64,000 nt of DNA, from the NCBI RefSeq assembly GCF_028737315.1, contig NZ_JAQZAO010000001.1, positions 558,001 through 622,000 of the forward strand. Reading direction: 5' to 3'. Below, one piece after another: positions 7,684-17,997 of the stretch (positions within the stretch are counted from its first letter, which is position 1; each line of letters opens with the position of its first letter). The stretch comes from Actinomycetospora lemnae. GTDB taxonomy: Bacteria; Actinomycetota; Actinomycetes; Mycobacteriales; Pseudonocardiaceae. The notes under the pieces were generated by a model. It worked only from the letters and a program-made list of their open reading frames with translations, made no database searches and had not been told where the DNA came from. Position numbers and translations under genes: made by a program.

Positions 7684-8439
7684 CTAACCCTCGGCGACGA
7701 ACGGGCTGCTCGCGACCTCGGAACCGCTCGGCAGGCGGCGGATCTCGAAGTCGGCGAAGACGTTGGGCACCTCGGCCTGCAGCACCTTGAGGCACGCGAT
7801 CGCGAGGTCACGGATCTCGACGTCCGCGTGCTCGCTCGCGCGCATCGCGATGAAGTGGCGCCACGCCCGGTAGTTGCCGGTGACGACGATGCGGGTCTCG
7901 GTGGCGTTGGGCAGCACGGCGCGGGCGGCCTGGCGGGCCTGCTTGCGGCGCAGCGTGCGGTTGGGCTCGTCGGCGAAGCGCTCCTCGAGGCCCACCAGGA
8001 GCTTCTCGTACGCCTCCCGCGCCGCCTCGGCGGCCTCGAGGAACTGCCGGTGCAGCTCGGGGTCCTCGGCGATGACCTCCGGCTCGACCATCGCCGCGTC
8101 CTTCTCCGGGACGTAGCGCTGGGAGAGCTGCGAGTACGAGAAGTGCCGGTGGCGGATCAGCTCGTGGGTGAGGCTGCGCGACATCCCCGTCAGGTAGAAG
8201 CTCACCGTCCCGTGCTCGAGCACCGAGAGGTGGCCGACCTCGAGGATGTGGCGCAGGTACCCGGCGTTGGTGGCCGTCGCCGGGTTCGGCTTGCTCCACG
8301 ACTGGTAGCAGGCCCGCCCCGCGAACTCGGCGAGCGCCTGCCCGCCGTCGGCGTCGGTCTCCCACGGGACCCCGGGCGGCGCGAAGAACTCGGTCTTCGC
8401 GATCAGCGTCACCTGGGGGGACACGGTCTCCGGAGCCAC
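7684..8439 (-). CDS. thyX: Flavin-dependent thymidylate synthase ThyX
   Basis: 251 residues from the GTG at 8439. ThyX methylates dUMP to dTMP using methylenetetrahydrofolate, FAD and NADPH. The ThyX signature RHR-x3-S-x5-S-x-R is visible (residues 96-108), followed by the C-terminal [15 protein letters not shown] and [19 protein letters not shown] blocks, which closely resemble mycobacterial ThyX. Two other in-frame starts exist: a TTG at 8454 with GGAGG 5 bases upstream, which has the better ribosome site, and an ATG at 8484. Only 80-100 bases separate it from the divergent RHH gene, so the two probably share regulatory DNA. Confidence 0.93.
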   Translation of the reverse strand: MAPETVSPQVTLIAKTEFFAPPGVPWETDADGGQALAEFAGRACYQSWSKPNPATATNAGYLRHILEVGHLSVLEHGTVSFYLTGMSRSLTHELIRHRHFSYSQLSQRYVPEKDAAMVEPEVIAEDPELHRQFLEAAEAAREAYEKLLVGLEERFADEPNRTLRRKQARQAARAVLPNATETRIVVTGNYRAWRHFIAMRASEHADVEIRDLAIACLKVLQAEVPNVFADFEIRRLPSGSEVASSPFVAEG

Positions 8440-8486
8440 GGGCCCACGGTACAAGTCGCCCTCCGCGCCGTTCGCCGACAGCATGA

Positions 8487-8549
8487 TGACACCATCGTGG
8501 TGGCGATCAGGGCCTCGTGGTGTCACAGTGGTGTCATGGACCTGACACC
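8487..8549. promoter_or_regulatory. Candidate operator array with TGACACC half-sites
   Basis: Four copies of one half-site cover the start of the RHH gene: TGACACCA (8487-8494), TGGTGTCA (8518-8525 and 8529-8536, reverse orientation) and TGACACCG (8543-8550). The third copy includes the A of the RHH start codon. RHH proteins usually bind such short repeated palindromic halves in their own promoter. The array also lies in the thyX upstream region. Confidence 0.55.
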
Positions 8550-9411
8550 GTACGTCGCCTCCCTCCGCGACGACCTCGCCGCGGCCGCCGCGGTCGGCGA
8601 CGAGGCCACGACCCGGGCGGGCTCCTCGCTCGCCGCCGCCCTCGAGCCCGCCGTCCGGCTGGCGCTCATGAACGCCCTGTCCGACCTCGCCGGCGAGGTC
8701 TCCGAGCAGCTCGGCGACCGCACCGTCTCGCTGCGCCTGTCCGGCCGCGAGGTGCAGGTCGTCGTCGACCGCGGCCCCTCGTCGGAGCAGGACGGCTTCT
8801 TCGCCGGACCGTCGTCGTCGCCCTTCGCCGGCACGCCGGGCGGTGGCCCCGGCGGCCCGGGTCGCCACACCCCGCCGCCCCCGCCCGGCCCCGGCTTCGG
8901 CGGCGGCGGCTTCGGCGGCCCCGGTGGTCCCGACGTCGGCGACATCTCGCGGATGACGCTGCGCCTCGTCGACCAGATCAAGGGCCAGGCCGAGAAGGCC
9001 GCGGCCGCGCAGGGCATGTCCCTGAACTCCTGGATCGGCCAGGCCGTGCAGGGCGCGCTCAAGGGCCAGTACGGCGGCCACCGCGGCGGGCCGTGGGGCC
9101 GCTGGGACGCCGGCTGGGACTCGGGCCGGGACCCCGGTGACGACCCGAGCCGCGACGAGAACTGGCGGAAGGGCTGGGAGCAGGGCCGTCCGGGATCGTC
9201 CGGGGACACCGGGTCGACCGGCAGCGGGTCGACCGGGTCCGACACCCCGCCGACCCCGCCCGCGAGCGACTCCGACGGCCCGTCGACCGGCCCCTCGACC
9301 GGCCCCTCGACCGGCCCCTCGACCGGCTCCCCCGGCGAGGGCGGGTCGACGAGCTCGACCGACCGCCGCGACGACGGCGGGGACGACGTGTCCGGATGGG
9401 TGCGGGGATGA
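8536..9411 (+). CDS. Ribbon-helix-helix (HicB-like) protein with long disordered tail
   Basis: 291 residues from ATG 8536. The N-terminal part (1-80) is mostly helical and then strand-forming; residues 90-135 are a Gly/Pro linker. Residues 138-178 ([20 protein letters not shown] then [11 protein letters not shown]) are an Arc/HicB-type ribbon-helix-helix DNA-binding unit, with the strand RMTLRL and the classical MSLNSWI turn. The rest is Gly/Ser/Thr/Pro/Asp-rich, including four 12-base repeats encoding GPST. The stop overlaps the next gene's start (ATGA). It is probably an autoregulator of this two-gene operon; that it is a toxin-antitoxin component is not supported because no toxin is seen. 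Confidence 0.65.
   Translation: MDLTPYVASLRDDLAAAAAVGDEATTRAGSSLAAALEPAVRLALMNALSDLAGEVSEQLGDRTVSLRLSGREVQVVVDRGPSSEQDGFFAGPSSSPFAGTPGGGPGGPGRHTPPPPPGPGFGGGGFGGPGGPDVGDISRMTLRLVDQIKGQAEKAAAAQGMSLNSWIGQAVQGALKGQYGGHRGGPWGRWDAGWDSGRDPGDDPSRDENWRKGWEQGRPGSSGDTGSTGSGSTGSDTPPTPPASDSDGPSTGPSTGPSTGPSTGSPGEGGSTSSTDRRDDGGDDVSGWVRG
9277..9324 (+). repeat. 4 x 12-bp in-frame tandem repeat (GPST)
   Basis: GGCCCGTCGACC followed by three copies of GGCCCCTCGACC, encoding Gly-Pro-Ser-Thr units in the tail of the RHH protein. The unit is a multiple of three, so length changes would not break the frame. Confidence 0.9.
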
Positions 9412-10370
9412 GCGCCCCGGCCCGCGAGGTCGCCGGGGCCGGCACCGAGCCGGTGACCATCGACGTCGCCCTCGACGCCGGGACCGTCCGCGTGCACCTC
9501 GACCCCCACCCCCACCCCGACCCCGAGCCGGCCGGTGACGAGACCGTCCGGGCCCGGGTCGAGGCCGACCCCGACGCCCCGCCCGGCTGGATGCGGGGGC
9601 TCTCGGGCCTGCTGGGGTTCCTCGGCGTCGACCGCTCGTCGACCACCCCCGAGGAGCGCGCCGCGGCCGCCGTCGCCGCCACGACGCTCGACTGGGACGC
9701 CGACGCCCGCCGGCTCGTCGTCCGCGGCCCGCAGGACTGGGCGCTGCGCGGCGTCCCGCTCGCGATCACCGTGCGGGCGCCCCGCGACTCGGGCCTGCGC
9801 CTGCGCGCGGGCGCGGCGCGGGTCGTGGTCGAGGGCCGGGCCGACGAGGTGTCGGTGCACGGGACGGGCGAGGTCCGCCTGGACGAGGTCACCGGGCGCG
9901 CCGACCTGCGCTGCGGTGCCGGCGAGGTCCGCATCGCCCGCCTCGCCGGCCCGTTGCGGATGACCGGCGGCGCGGGCGGTGTGCGGATCGAGCACGTCCT
10001 CGCGCCCGCCGAGATCACCACGGGCGCCGGTCGCATCCGGCTCGGCGACGTGCACGCCGACGTGGCCGTCCGGGCCGCGGCCGGCGACGTCCAGGTCGCC
10101 GACGCGCTGGCCGGCGACCTCGAGCTCGGCACGGGCGTCGGCTCGCTCTGGGTCGGCGTGCATCCGGGCGTCGATGCGCAGGTCGCCCTCCACGCCGCCG
10201 TCGGGCGCGTGCGCAGCGACCTGCCGGTGCGCGGCGAGCGGCCGGAGGCGCCCGCGTCGGACACCGCGACCGACACCGGCCCCCCGCTGCGGATCCGCGC
10301 TCGCACCGGGGCGGGCGACGTCACCGTCGCCACCGCGCGCCCGCGCCCCGCGCTGACCGCGACCCCTTGA
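9408..10370 (+). CDS. DUF4097-family beta-repeat protein
   Basis: 320 residues starting at an ATG that overlaps the RHH stop by four bases, so translation is coupled. Residues 140-310 are a run of short beta-strand repeats ([74 protein letters not shown]) as in the DUF4097 right-handed beta fold. The N-terminal 100 residues include a Pro/His/Asp-rich stretch and [13 protein letters not shown], which could be an amphipathic or membrane-contact helix. No signal peptide is obvious. Partner genes in other actinobacteria suggest an envelope or regulatory role, but no reaction is known. Confidence 0.7.
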   Translation: MSAPAREVAGAGTEPVTIDVALDAGTVRVHLDPHPHPDPEPAGDETVRARVEADPDAPPGWMRGLSGLLGFLGVDRSSTTPEERAAAAVAATTLDWDADARRLVVRGPQDWALRGVPLAITVRAPRDSGLRLRAGAARVVVEGRADEVSVHGTGEVRLDEVTGRADLRCGAGEVRIARLAGPLRMTGGAGGVRIEHVLAPAEITTGAGRIRLGDVHADVAVRAAAGDVQVADALAGDLELGTGVGSLWVGVHPGVDAQVALHAAVGRVRSDLPVRGERPEAPASDTATDTGPPLRIRARTGAGDVTVATARPRPALTATP

Positions 10371-10399
10371 GAGCCGCCCGCAGCACGTGACCCCCGAGA

Positions 10400-10452
10400 T
10401 GAGCGAAGGGCCCCTTCGGTCGAGTAGTTCGACCGAAGGGGCCCTTCGCTCA
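10400..10452. terminator. Perfect 24-bp bidirectional hairpin
   Basis: Arms at 10400-10423 and 10429-10452 are exact reverse complements with a 5-base loop (GTAGT). It lies between the convergent DUF4097 and sdhB genes. Each arm is itself nearly palindromic (CGAAGGG-C-CCCTTCG), so two small hairpins can also form. Confidence 0.85.
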
Positions 10453-10466
10453 GTTCCGGGTCGGGC

Positions 10467-11222
10467 CTAGTCCGAGCGCGCCCCGGTGAGGGTGGCGCCG
10501 AGGACGTCGTGGTTGAGCTGCGCGATCGAGGCCAGCGGGATGCCCTTCGGGCACACCTCGTGGCAGGCGCCCACGTTGGTGCAGCCGCCGAAGTCCAGCT
10601 CGTCCTGGCGGGCGAGCATGTTGATCGCACGGGTCTGGCGCTCGGGCTGGCCCTGCGGGAGCAGCCCGAGGTGGGTGACCTTCGCGGCGGTGAACAGCAT
10701 CGAGCTGCCGTTCGGGCAGGCCGCGACGCACGCGCCGCAGCCGATGCAGGTGGCGGCGTCGAACGCGTCGTCCGCCGACACCTTGTCCACCGGGATCGCG
10801 TGCGCCTCGGGCGCCGAGCCGGTGTTCACCGAGATGTAGCCGCCCGACTTGATGATCTCGTCGAGCGCGCTGCGGTCGACGACGAGGTCCTTGACCACCG
10901 GGAACGCCTTGGCCCGCCACGGCTCGATGTCGATCGTGTCGCCGTCGTCGAAGTGCCGCATGTGCAGCTGGCACGTCGTCGTGTACTGCTGCGGGCCGTG
11001 CGCGTTGCCGTTGATGACCATGCCGCACGAGCCGCAGATGCCCTCGCGGCAGTCGTGGTCGAACGACACCGGGTCCTTGCCGTCGATGACGAGCTTCTCG
11101 TTGAGCACGTCGAGCATCTCGAGGAACGACATGTCCGGCTCGACGTCGTCGAGCACGTACTTCTGCATCTTGCCCTTGGCCTCGGGCGAGGCCTGCCGCC
11201 AGATGCGCAGGGTGAGCTTCAC
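10467..11222 (-). CDS. sdhB: Succinate dehydrogenase iron-sulfur subunit
   Basis: 251 residues. It carries electrons from the flavoprotein to quinone through three iron-sulfur clusters. Visible: [11 protein letters not shown] with a later CQLH (Cys 58, 63, 66, 84) for the [2Fe-2S] cluster; [12 protein letters not shown] (Cys 159, 162, 165, 169) for [4Fe-4S]; and [16 protein letters not shown] for [3Fe-4S]. The spacing resembles the quinone-reducing type with a single cytochrome b subunit (M. tuberculosis Sdh1, Rv0247c). The start lies 25 bases after sdhA stops; the order is sdhC-sdhA-sdhB. Confidence 0.93.
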   Translation of the reverse strand: MKLTLRIWRQASPEAKGKMQKYVLDDVEPDMSFLEMLDVLNEKLVIDGKDPVSFDHDCREGICGSCGMVINGNAHGPQQYTTTCQLHMRHFDDGDTIDIEPWRAKAFPVVKDLVVDRSALDEIIKSGGYISVNTGSAPEAHAIPVDKVSADDAFDAATCIGCGACVAACPNGSSMLFTAAKVTHLGLLPQGQPERQTRAINMLARQDELDFGGCTNVGACHEVCPKGIPLASIAQLNHDVLGATLTGARSD

Positions 11223-11247
11223 AGTCGATACTCCGTAGTCGGATCAG

Positions 11248-13226
<1,979 letters not shown>

Positions 13227-13230
<4 letters not shown>

Positions 13231-13922
13231 CTCACCAGACCGAACATCACGGACAGCGGGACGATCGCGAAGCCGATCGTGATCACCGCTGCCACGACGA
13301 AGGCAAAGGTCTTGAGCGCGTTCTGCTTCAGCGCGCTGTTCGCGCCGAAGGTCTGGATGGCCGACCAGAGGCCGTGCCGGATGTGGAAGCCGAGGGCCAC
13401 CACCGCCAGGATGTAGAAGAGGGACACGTACCAGCGGTCGAAGCTCGCGACGAGCTTCAGGTAGGCGCTCTCGTCACCACCGAGCGGGTTCACCGTGCCG
13501 GTGGTCAGGTCGAGGATGTGCCAGACCAGGAACAGGAAGATGATCACCCCGCCCCATCGCATCGTCCGGGCGGCGTAGCTGCCCTCCCAGCGCTGCCGGT
13601 GCTGGTACCCGATCGGGCGGGCCTTCTTCGCCTTGTACCAGAGCGAGAACGCGGCCCACATGTGCAGCACGAGGCTCGTCAGCAGGACGACGCGCAGGAG
13701 CCAGAGGACCCCCTCGTAGCCGAAGATCGCCTCGCCGATCTCGCGCAGGTGCTGCGCGTAGGCGTCGAACGCCTCGATGCCGAAGAAGACCTTGAGGTTC
13801 CCGAGCATGTGGGCGATGACGTACAGCAGGAAGACGGCGCCGGTCGTGGCGATGACCGTCTTCTTGCCGACCGAGGTGCCCCACGTCCTCGAGACGATGT
13901 TGCGCTGCGGGGTGATGACCAC
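13227..13922 (-). CDS. sdhC: Succinate dehydrogenase cytochrome b subunit
   Basis: 231 residues with five membrane segments and conserved His residues ([28 protein letters not shown]) that would bind two haems, as in the fused single-subunit anchors of the Sdh1/B type. [11 protein letters not shown] is strongly shared with mycobacterial homologues. I placed the start at GTG 13922 because TACCGT ends six bases upstream (leaderless promoter); an ATG farther upstream (13976) would add 18 residues and run into the LysR control region. Confidence 0.88.
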
Positions 13923-13928
13923 GTGAAG

Positions 13929-13934
13929 ACGGTA
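13929..13934 (-). promoter_or_regulatory. Leaderless -10 box (TACCGT) of sdhCAB
   Basis: On the minus strand TACCGT is followed by six bases and then the sdhC GTG. The same hexamer and spacing occurs before the mtr GTG at 59337. Confidence 0.5.
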
Positions 13935-13978
13935 AGTCGCCGCATCACGAAGCGCTAATGCATGCAACACGGTCATGT

Positions 13979-13995
13979 CATAGCGTGGGGCTATG
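13979..13995. promoter_or_regulatory. LysR-type operator, CATAGC-N5-GCTATG
   Basis: A perfect inverted repeat containing ATAG-N7-CTAT, the T-N11-A style site of LysR proteins. It overlaps the start codon of the LysR gene (ATG 13993) and lies about 45 bases upstream of the sdhC -10 box. It probably serves autorepression and control of sdhCAB. Confidence 0.55.
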
Positions 13996-14961
13996 GCGAT
14001 GACCATCAAACAGCTCAGCTACTTCCTCGCTGTGGTGGACACCGGCCGATTCACGCAGGCAGCGGCGTTGTGCCGTGTCGCGCAGCCGACGCTCAGCAAA
14101 CAGATCCGCAGCCTGGAGGAGGACCTGGGCGAGACGTTGCTCACGCGCGGTCACGACAACGTCACACTGACGGCGGCGGGCGAGGCGCTCCTGCCGCTCG
14201 CCCGCCGCATCGTCGCGGACTCCGAGACCGCCCGGATGGAGATCGCCGAGCTCGCCGGGCTGCGCAAGGGCCGGCTGCGTCTCGGGGCCACGCCCAGCCT
14301 GTGCGTCAGCGTCGTCGCCGACGTCCTCGAGGTGTTCCACGGGCGCTACCCCGGCATCAGCCTGCAGATCGCCGAGGGCGGCTCGCAGGACCTCGTCGCC
14401 GACCTGCAGCGCGCCCAGCTCGACCTCGCGCTCGTCATCGACCGCGGGGAGACCGTGGGCGACCTGGCGTTCACCCCGGTGCTGCGCGAGGAGCTGGTGG
14501 TCGTGTCGGCGCGCGCGTGGCCCGACCTCGGCGGCCACGTCGGCATCGCCGAGCTCGCCGAGCACCCGCTGGTGATCAACCGCGAGGGCTACGAGCTGCG
14601 GGAGGTGACGCTGGCCGCCTGCGCCGCCGCCGGCGTGACCCCGCGGATCGCCGTCGAGGGCGGCGAGATGGACGCCGTGCTGCGCATGGTGGAGCGCGGG
14701 CTGGGCGTGGCGATCGTGCCGAGCCTCGTGCTCGCCGGTCACCCGACGCTGCGCGCCACCCGTCTGGACATGTCAGGAGAGCACGCCGACAGGGCGTGGA
14801 GTCACCGCACGATCTCGCTCGCGCACCGCACCGACGTCGCCCCGACCCGCGCGGCGCAGGCGTTCCGCGAGGACCTGCTGGCGGTGCTCGCCCGCACCTC
14901 GCGCACGGGGCACCTGCCCCCGGGCGTGCGCTACGTCCACCCCCCGACCTTGACGGCCTGA
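13993..14961 (+). CDS. LysR-family transcriptional regulator
   Basis: 322 residues. Residues 5-64 are the winged HTH (LSYFLAVVDTGRFTQAAALCRVAQPTLSKQIRSLEEDLG). Residues 95-300 are the periplasmic-binding-protein-like effector domain (GRLRLGATPSL to DRAWSHRTISLAHR). It is divergent from sdhCAB with 70 bases between starts, the classical arrangement for a LysR protein controlling its neighbour. Cys residues are not in the OxyR redox arrangement, so despite the ATAG-N7-CTAT site it is unlikely to be OxyR. A second ATG at 13999 is possible. The 3' end overlaps the convergent YcaQ gene by 31 bases. Confidence 0.88.
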   Translation: MAMTIKQLSYFLAVVDTGRFTQAAALCRVAQPTLSKQIRSLEEDLGETLLTRGHDNVTLTAAGEALLPLARRIVADSETARMEIAELAGLRKGRLRLGATPSLCVSVVADVLEVFHGRYPGISLQIAEGGSQDLVADLQRAQLDLALVIDRGETVGDLAFTPVLREELVVVSARAWPDLGGHVGIAELAEHPLVINREGYELREVTLAACAAAGVTPRIAVEGGEMDAVLRMVERGLGVAIVPSLVLAGHPTLRATRLDMSGEHADRAWSHRTISLAHRTDVAPTRAAQAFREDLLAVLARTSRTGHLPPGVRYVHPPTLTA

Positions 14962-16184
14962 GACAGCGCGGGCGCGAGGTCGCCGCCCTCGACGACGACG
15001 CCGTCGAGGTCGAGCCAGCGCGCCATCGTCGCGAGCTCGGCGGCGAGGGCGTCGGCCACGGCGGCCTCGCCGGGGTGGTCGGCGCCGCCCTCGAGGAACG
15101 CCCCGGGCACGCGCAGCGCCCGGTCGGCCCGGTCGGCCTTGAGGTCGACCCGCGCCACCAGCCGCCCGTCGAGCAGGAACGGGAAGACGTAGTAGCCGTG
15201 CGTGCGCTTCTCGGCGGGCGTGTAGATGCCGATGCGGTAGTGGAAGTCGAAGATGCGCAGCGTGCGGGCCCGGAACCAGATCAGCGGGTCGAACGGGGCG
15301 AGCAGCGCCCGCCCGGTGACCCGGCGGGGCAGCCGGGCGTCGGGCGCGCGGTAGGCCGGCGCGGACCAGCCCTCGACCTCGACCGGCACCAGCTCGCCGG
15401 CGTCGACGAGCGCGGCGACCGCGGCCTGGCTCTCGGCCGGCGGCAGGCGGAAGTAGTCGCGCAGGTCGGGCTCGGTGGCGACGCCCAGCGCCGTCGCGGC
15501 CCGGGCCACCAGCGCGCGCATCGCCTCGTCGCGGTCCGGCTCGCGGGCGAGCACCTCGGGCGGGAGCACGTTCTCCGCGAGGTCGTAGGCGCGCCGGAAG
15601 CCGCGGCGCGTCCCCGTGGTGAGGACCCCGGTGGCGAAGAGGTGCTCGCACGCCACCTTGACGTCCGAGCGCTGCCACCAGCCGCCGTGCGCCCGCGCGC
15701 GCCGGTCGCCCGCGTGGCCGAGCACCTCGGCGATCTCCCCCGCCTCCAGCGCCCCGTGCTCGGCGACGGCCGCCACGACGGCGTCGAGGACGTCGGGCCG
15801 GTGGTCGAGCGCGTTGCCCAGCCAGCGGTTCTCCCGGGCGGCGTTGTCGCGCATGCGCCAGCGGAACAGCGGCCAGTCGTCCACCGGCAGCAGGCTCGCC
15901 TCGTGCACCCAGTACTCGACCAGGGTGCGGCGCCGCGCCTCCGCGGGCGTCCGCGGCCAGGCCAGCGCGTCGAGGGCCTCGCGGTCGTAGGGACCGAGCC
16001 GGGAGAACAGCGGCGCGTAGTGGGCGCGGACGGCGACGTTGACCGAGTCGAGCTGGAGCAGCCCGAGGCGCTCGACCGCCGCCGCGAGCGTGCGCCGCGA
16101 CGGCGGGGCGGGCCGGGCCGGGCCCGTCAGTCCTTGGGCGGCGACCGCGGCCCGTCGCGCCTGCGCCGCCGACATCCTCTCCAC
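14931..16184 (-). CDS. YcaQ-like winged-helix DNA glycosylase (HTH_42)
   Basis: 417 residues from GTG 16184 (AGGA 8 bases upstream); an ATG at 16175 is also possible. The family (AlkX/YcaQ) unhooks interstrand DNA crosslinks. Recognisable blocks: RLGLLQLDSVNVAVRAHY near residue 40; YWVHEASLLP and RENRWL in the middle; and LLAPFDPLIWFRARTLRIFDFHYRIGIYTPAEKRTHGYYVFPFLLDGRLVARVDLKADR in the last third, with the FDPLIW/RDR-like signature. The catalytic QxD/QxQ-type element corresponds to LQLDSVN. Its 3' end overlaps lysR; upstream there is a 125-base gap shared with the small protein gene at 16310. Confidence 0.82.
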   Translation of the reverse strand: MERMSAAQARRAAVAAQGLTGPARPAPPSRRTLAAAVERLGLLQLDSVNVAVRAHYAPLFSRLGPYDREALDALAWPRTPAEARRRTLVEYWVHEASLLPVDDWPLFRWRMRDNAARENRWLGNALDHRPDVLDAVVAAVAEHGALEAGEIAEVLGHAGDRRARAHGGWWQRSDVKVACEHLFATGVLTTGTRRGFRRAYDLAENVLPPEVLAREPDRDEAMRALVARAATALGVATEPDLRDYFRLPPAESQAAVAALVDAGELVPVEVEGWSAPAYRAPDARLPRRVTGRALLAPFDPLIWFRARTLRIFDFHYRIGIYTPAEKRTHGYYVFPFLLDGRLVARVDLKADRADRALRVPGAFLEGGADHPGEAAVADALAAELATMARWLDLDGVVVEGGDLAPALSQAVKVGGWT

Positions 16185-16309
16185 GGTCACGATCCTGCCG
16201 CAGACCCCCGACAACGGACGGGAGACGGAGTGCAGCGGAGCCCGACCCGGGGGTGGAATCACCCGGGCCGCACCGGCGTTGACCTGGGAGGACGAGTAGA
16301 GGAGGACGC

Positions 16310-16576
16310 ATGGTCGGGGACCGTGTGGAGATCGTCGTCGACGCCGGGGGCGCGACGCGCACGTGGGAGGTGGAGGCCACCCGGGCCGGGCGGCGCGTGG
16401 ACATCGCGCACGGCCGCGGCGTGGTCGAGGTCAGCGAGGTGACGCGCGGCGGGACGCCGGTGCGCACCGCGCGGTTCATGGCGTCGCGGGTGCTGGCGCT
16501 GGTCGAGCACCCCGCCGGGCAGGCGCGGCTCGCCGACGACGAGCCCCCGGCCCTGCCGCTGCCGCGCCCGGCCTGA
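16310..16576 (+). CDS. Small conserved-looking protein of unknown function
   Basis: 88 residues from an ATG with a strong ribosome site (GGAGGACGC). It is mostly alternating strands (VEIVVDAGGATRTWEVEATRAGRRVDI, VVEVSEVTRGGTPVRTARF), a helix ASRVLALVEHPAG, and a Pro-rich tail. No signal peptide, membrane segment or Cys. Coding quality and the ribosome site support a real gene; I do not recognise a family. A strong hairpin follows the stop. Confidence 0.6.
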   Translation: MVGDRVEIVVDAGGATRTWEVEATRAGRRVDIAHGRGVVEVSEVTRGGTPVRTARFMASRVLALVEHPAGQARLADDEPPALPLPRPA

Positions 16577-16597
16577 CCCGGTGCGCCTCCGGCGCTC

Positions 16598-16637
16598 GTG
16601 AGCACTTCGGAGTGCTCTGGCACTCCGGAGTGCTCAC
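16598..16637. terminator. Nested palindromic hairpin
   Basis: Arms 16598-16615 and 16620-16637 pair over 18 bp with one wobble and a 4-base loop (TCTG). Each arm is also a palindrome around GCACTCCGGAGTGC, so a cruciform of two hairpins is equally possible. It ends the 16310 gene. Confidence 0.65.
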
Positions 16638-16689
16638 CTGCGCGCAGCGCACCTGGTCAGTGGGGCGCGGGTGGCCCAGGATCGGATCC

Positions 16690-17997
16690 GTGGCCCCCAC
16701 CGACCGCGTGCCGCTCTCCGACGAGGACCGCGCGATCCTCGACCTCGAGTGCCCCACGGTCGTGGGTCACGTGCTGCACATGGCCATGCTGCGGGGCGAC
16801 CCGGTGGAGGCCGCCGCGGTGCGGGGGCGGATCGCCGAGCGCCTGCCCGCCGCGCCCGAGCTGCGCTACCGCCTCGCCGGGACGCCCGACGAGCCGGTGT
16901 GGGTGCCGGACCCGGGCCTGGACCTCGCGGTCCACGTCGTCGACGCCCCCGACGGCCCGTACGACGACGCCGGCCTGCGCGCGCTGGTCGCCGACCGGTT
17001 CGCCCGCCACCTCGACCGCGACCGCCCGCTGTGGTCGATGGACGTGGCGCCGCTCGCCGGCGGGGGCACGGCGCTGGTCTGGCGCGTCCACCACGCGCTC
17101 GCCGACGGCGCGACGATGACACGGCTCTCGCACACGGTGCTCTACGACGAGGACGCGGTCGGCTCCGGGGCAGGACGCGACACCGGCACCGCCGCGTCCC
17201 CGCCCGCCACCGTCCGGGCCGACCACGAGCGCCGGCGGGCCCACCTGATGGGCGTCATCGAGCGCGAGTTCACGGTCGGGCCGGCGCACTCGCCGTTCGA
17301 CGGCGCGCTCTCGACCCACCGCGACGTCGCGTTCGTCGACACCGACCTCGCGGCCCTGCACGCCGCCGCCCGCTGGGCCGGCGCGACGGTCAACGACGCG
17401 TTCCTCGCGGTGCTGGCGGGCGGGCTGCGCCGGTGGATCGACCACCACGCGGGCACGGTGACCGACCTGCGGGTCCGGGTCCCGGTCAGCCTGCCCCGCG
17501 AGGACCCGTCGCAGGGCAACCGCGACTCGGCGTTCGACCTGCCGCTGCCGGTGCACGTCACCGACCCCCTCGAGCGCCTGCGCTCCGTCCACGAGCTGAC
17601 CACCCGCCGCAAGGACGCCCGCGACGCCGCGCTCCTCGACGACCTGCTGCACCGCCTGGCCGAGGTCTCGCCGCCGCTGCGGCACGTCTGCGACCGGCTC
17701 CGGGCCACCGCCCGCGCCTTCACCGTGAGCGTGTCGAACGTGCCCGGGCCGCGTACCCCGGTCGCCGTGCTGGGCCGCCGCGTCCGCGCCACCTGGCCGC
17801 TGGCCGAGATCGGCTTCCACCACGCGCTGCGGGTCACCGCCGCGTCGATGGTCGACGTGCTGTCCTTCGGGGTGACCGTCGACCCGGGCCTCGTCCCCGA
17901 CCTCGATGTGCTCGCCGACGGCCTGCGCGCCGAGGCGGCCCTGCTCGTCGCGGCCTGTCAGACCAGCCCGGACAACCGGGCGGCGACCTCCCGGTAG
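16690..17997 (+). CDS. WS/DGAT-like acyltransferase (DUF1298)
   Basis: 435 residues from GTG 16690. The wax ester synthase/diacylglycerol acyltransferase family moves fatty acyl groups from CoA to alcohols or diacylglycerol. The catalytic HHxxxDG motif is present as HHALADG about 140 residues in, within VWRVHHALADGATMTRL. The C-terminal half has NDAFLAVLAGGLRRW, RVRVPVSLP and SVSNVPGPRTPVAVLGRRV, all typical of the DUF1298 domain. Slightly shorter than mycobacterial Tgs proteins. The final 40 bases overlap the convergent MetF-like gene. Substrate and product (storage lipid or wax) cannot be read from sequence. Confidence 0.85.
   Translation: MAPTDRVPLSDEDRAILDLECPTVVGHVLHMAMLRGDPVEAAAVRGRIAERLPAAPELRYRLAGTPDEPVWVPDPGLDLAVHVVDAPDGPYDDAGLRALVADRFARHLDRDRPLWSMDVAPLAGGGTALVWRVHHALADGATMTRLSHTVLYDEDAVGSGAGRDTGTAASPPATVRADHERRRAHLMGVIEREFTVGPAHSPFDGALSTHRDVAFVDTDLAALHAAARWAGATVNDAFLAVLAGGLRRWIDHHAGTVTDLRVRVPVSLPREDPSQGNRDSAFDLPLPVHVTDPLERLRSVHELTTRRKDARDAALLDDLLHRLAEVSPPLRHVCDRLRATARAFTVSVSNVPGPRTPVAVLGRRVRATWPLAEIGFHHALRVTAASMVDVLSFGVTVDPGLVPDLDVLADGLRAEAALLVAACQTSPDNRAATSR

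Noticed and set aside
8536..10370. Toxin-antitoxin system from the HicB-like domain
   Set aside because: The partner is a 320-residue DUF4097 protein, not a HicA-like toxin; sizes and order do not fit.
13993..14961. Calling the LysR protein OxyR because of ATAG-N7-CTAT
   Set aside because: The effector domain does not show the OxyR redox Cys pair; the site form is shared by many LysR proteins.
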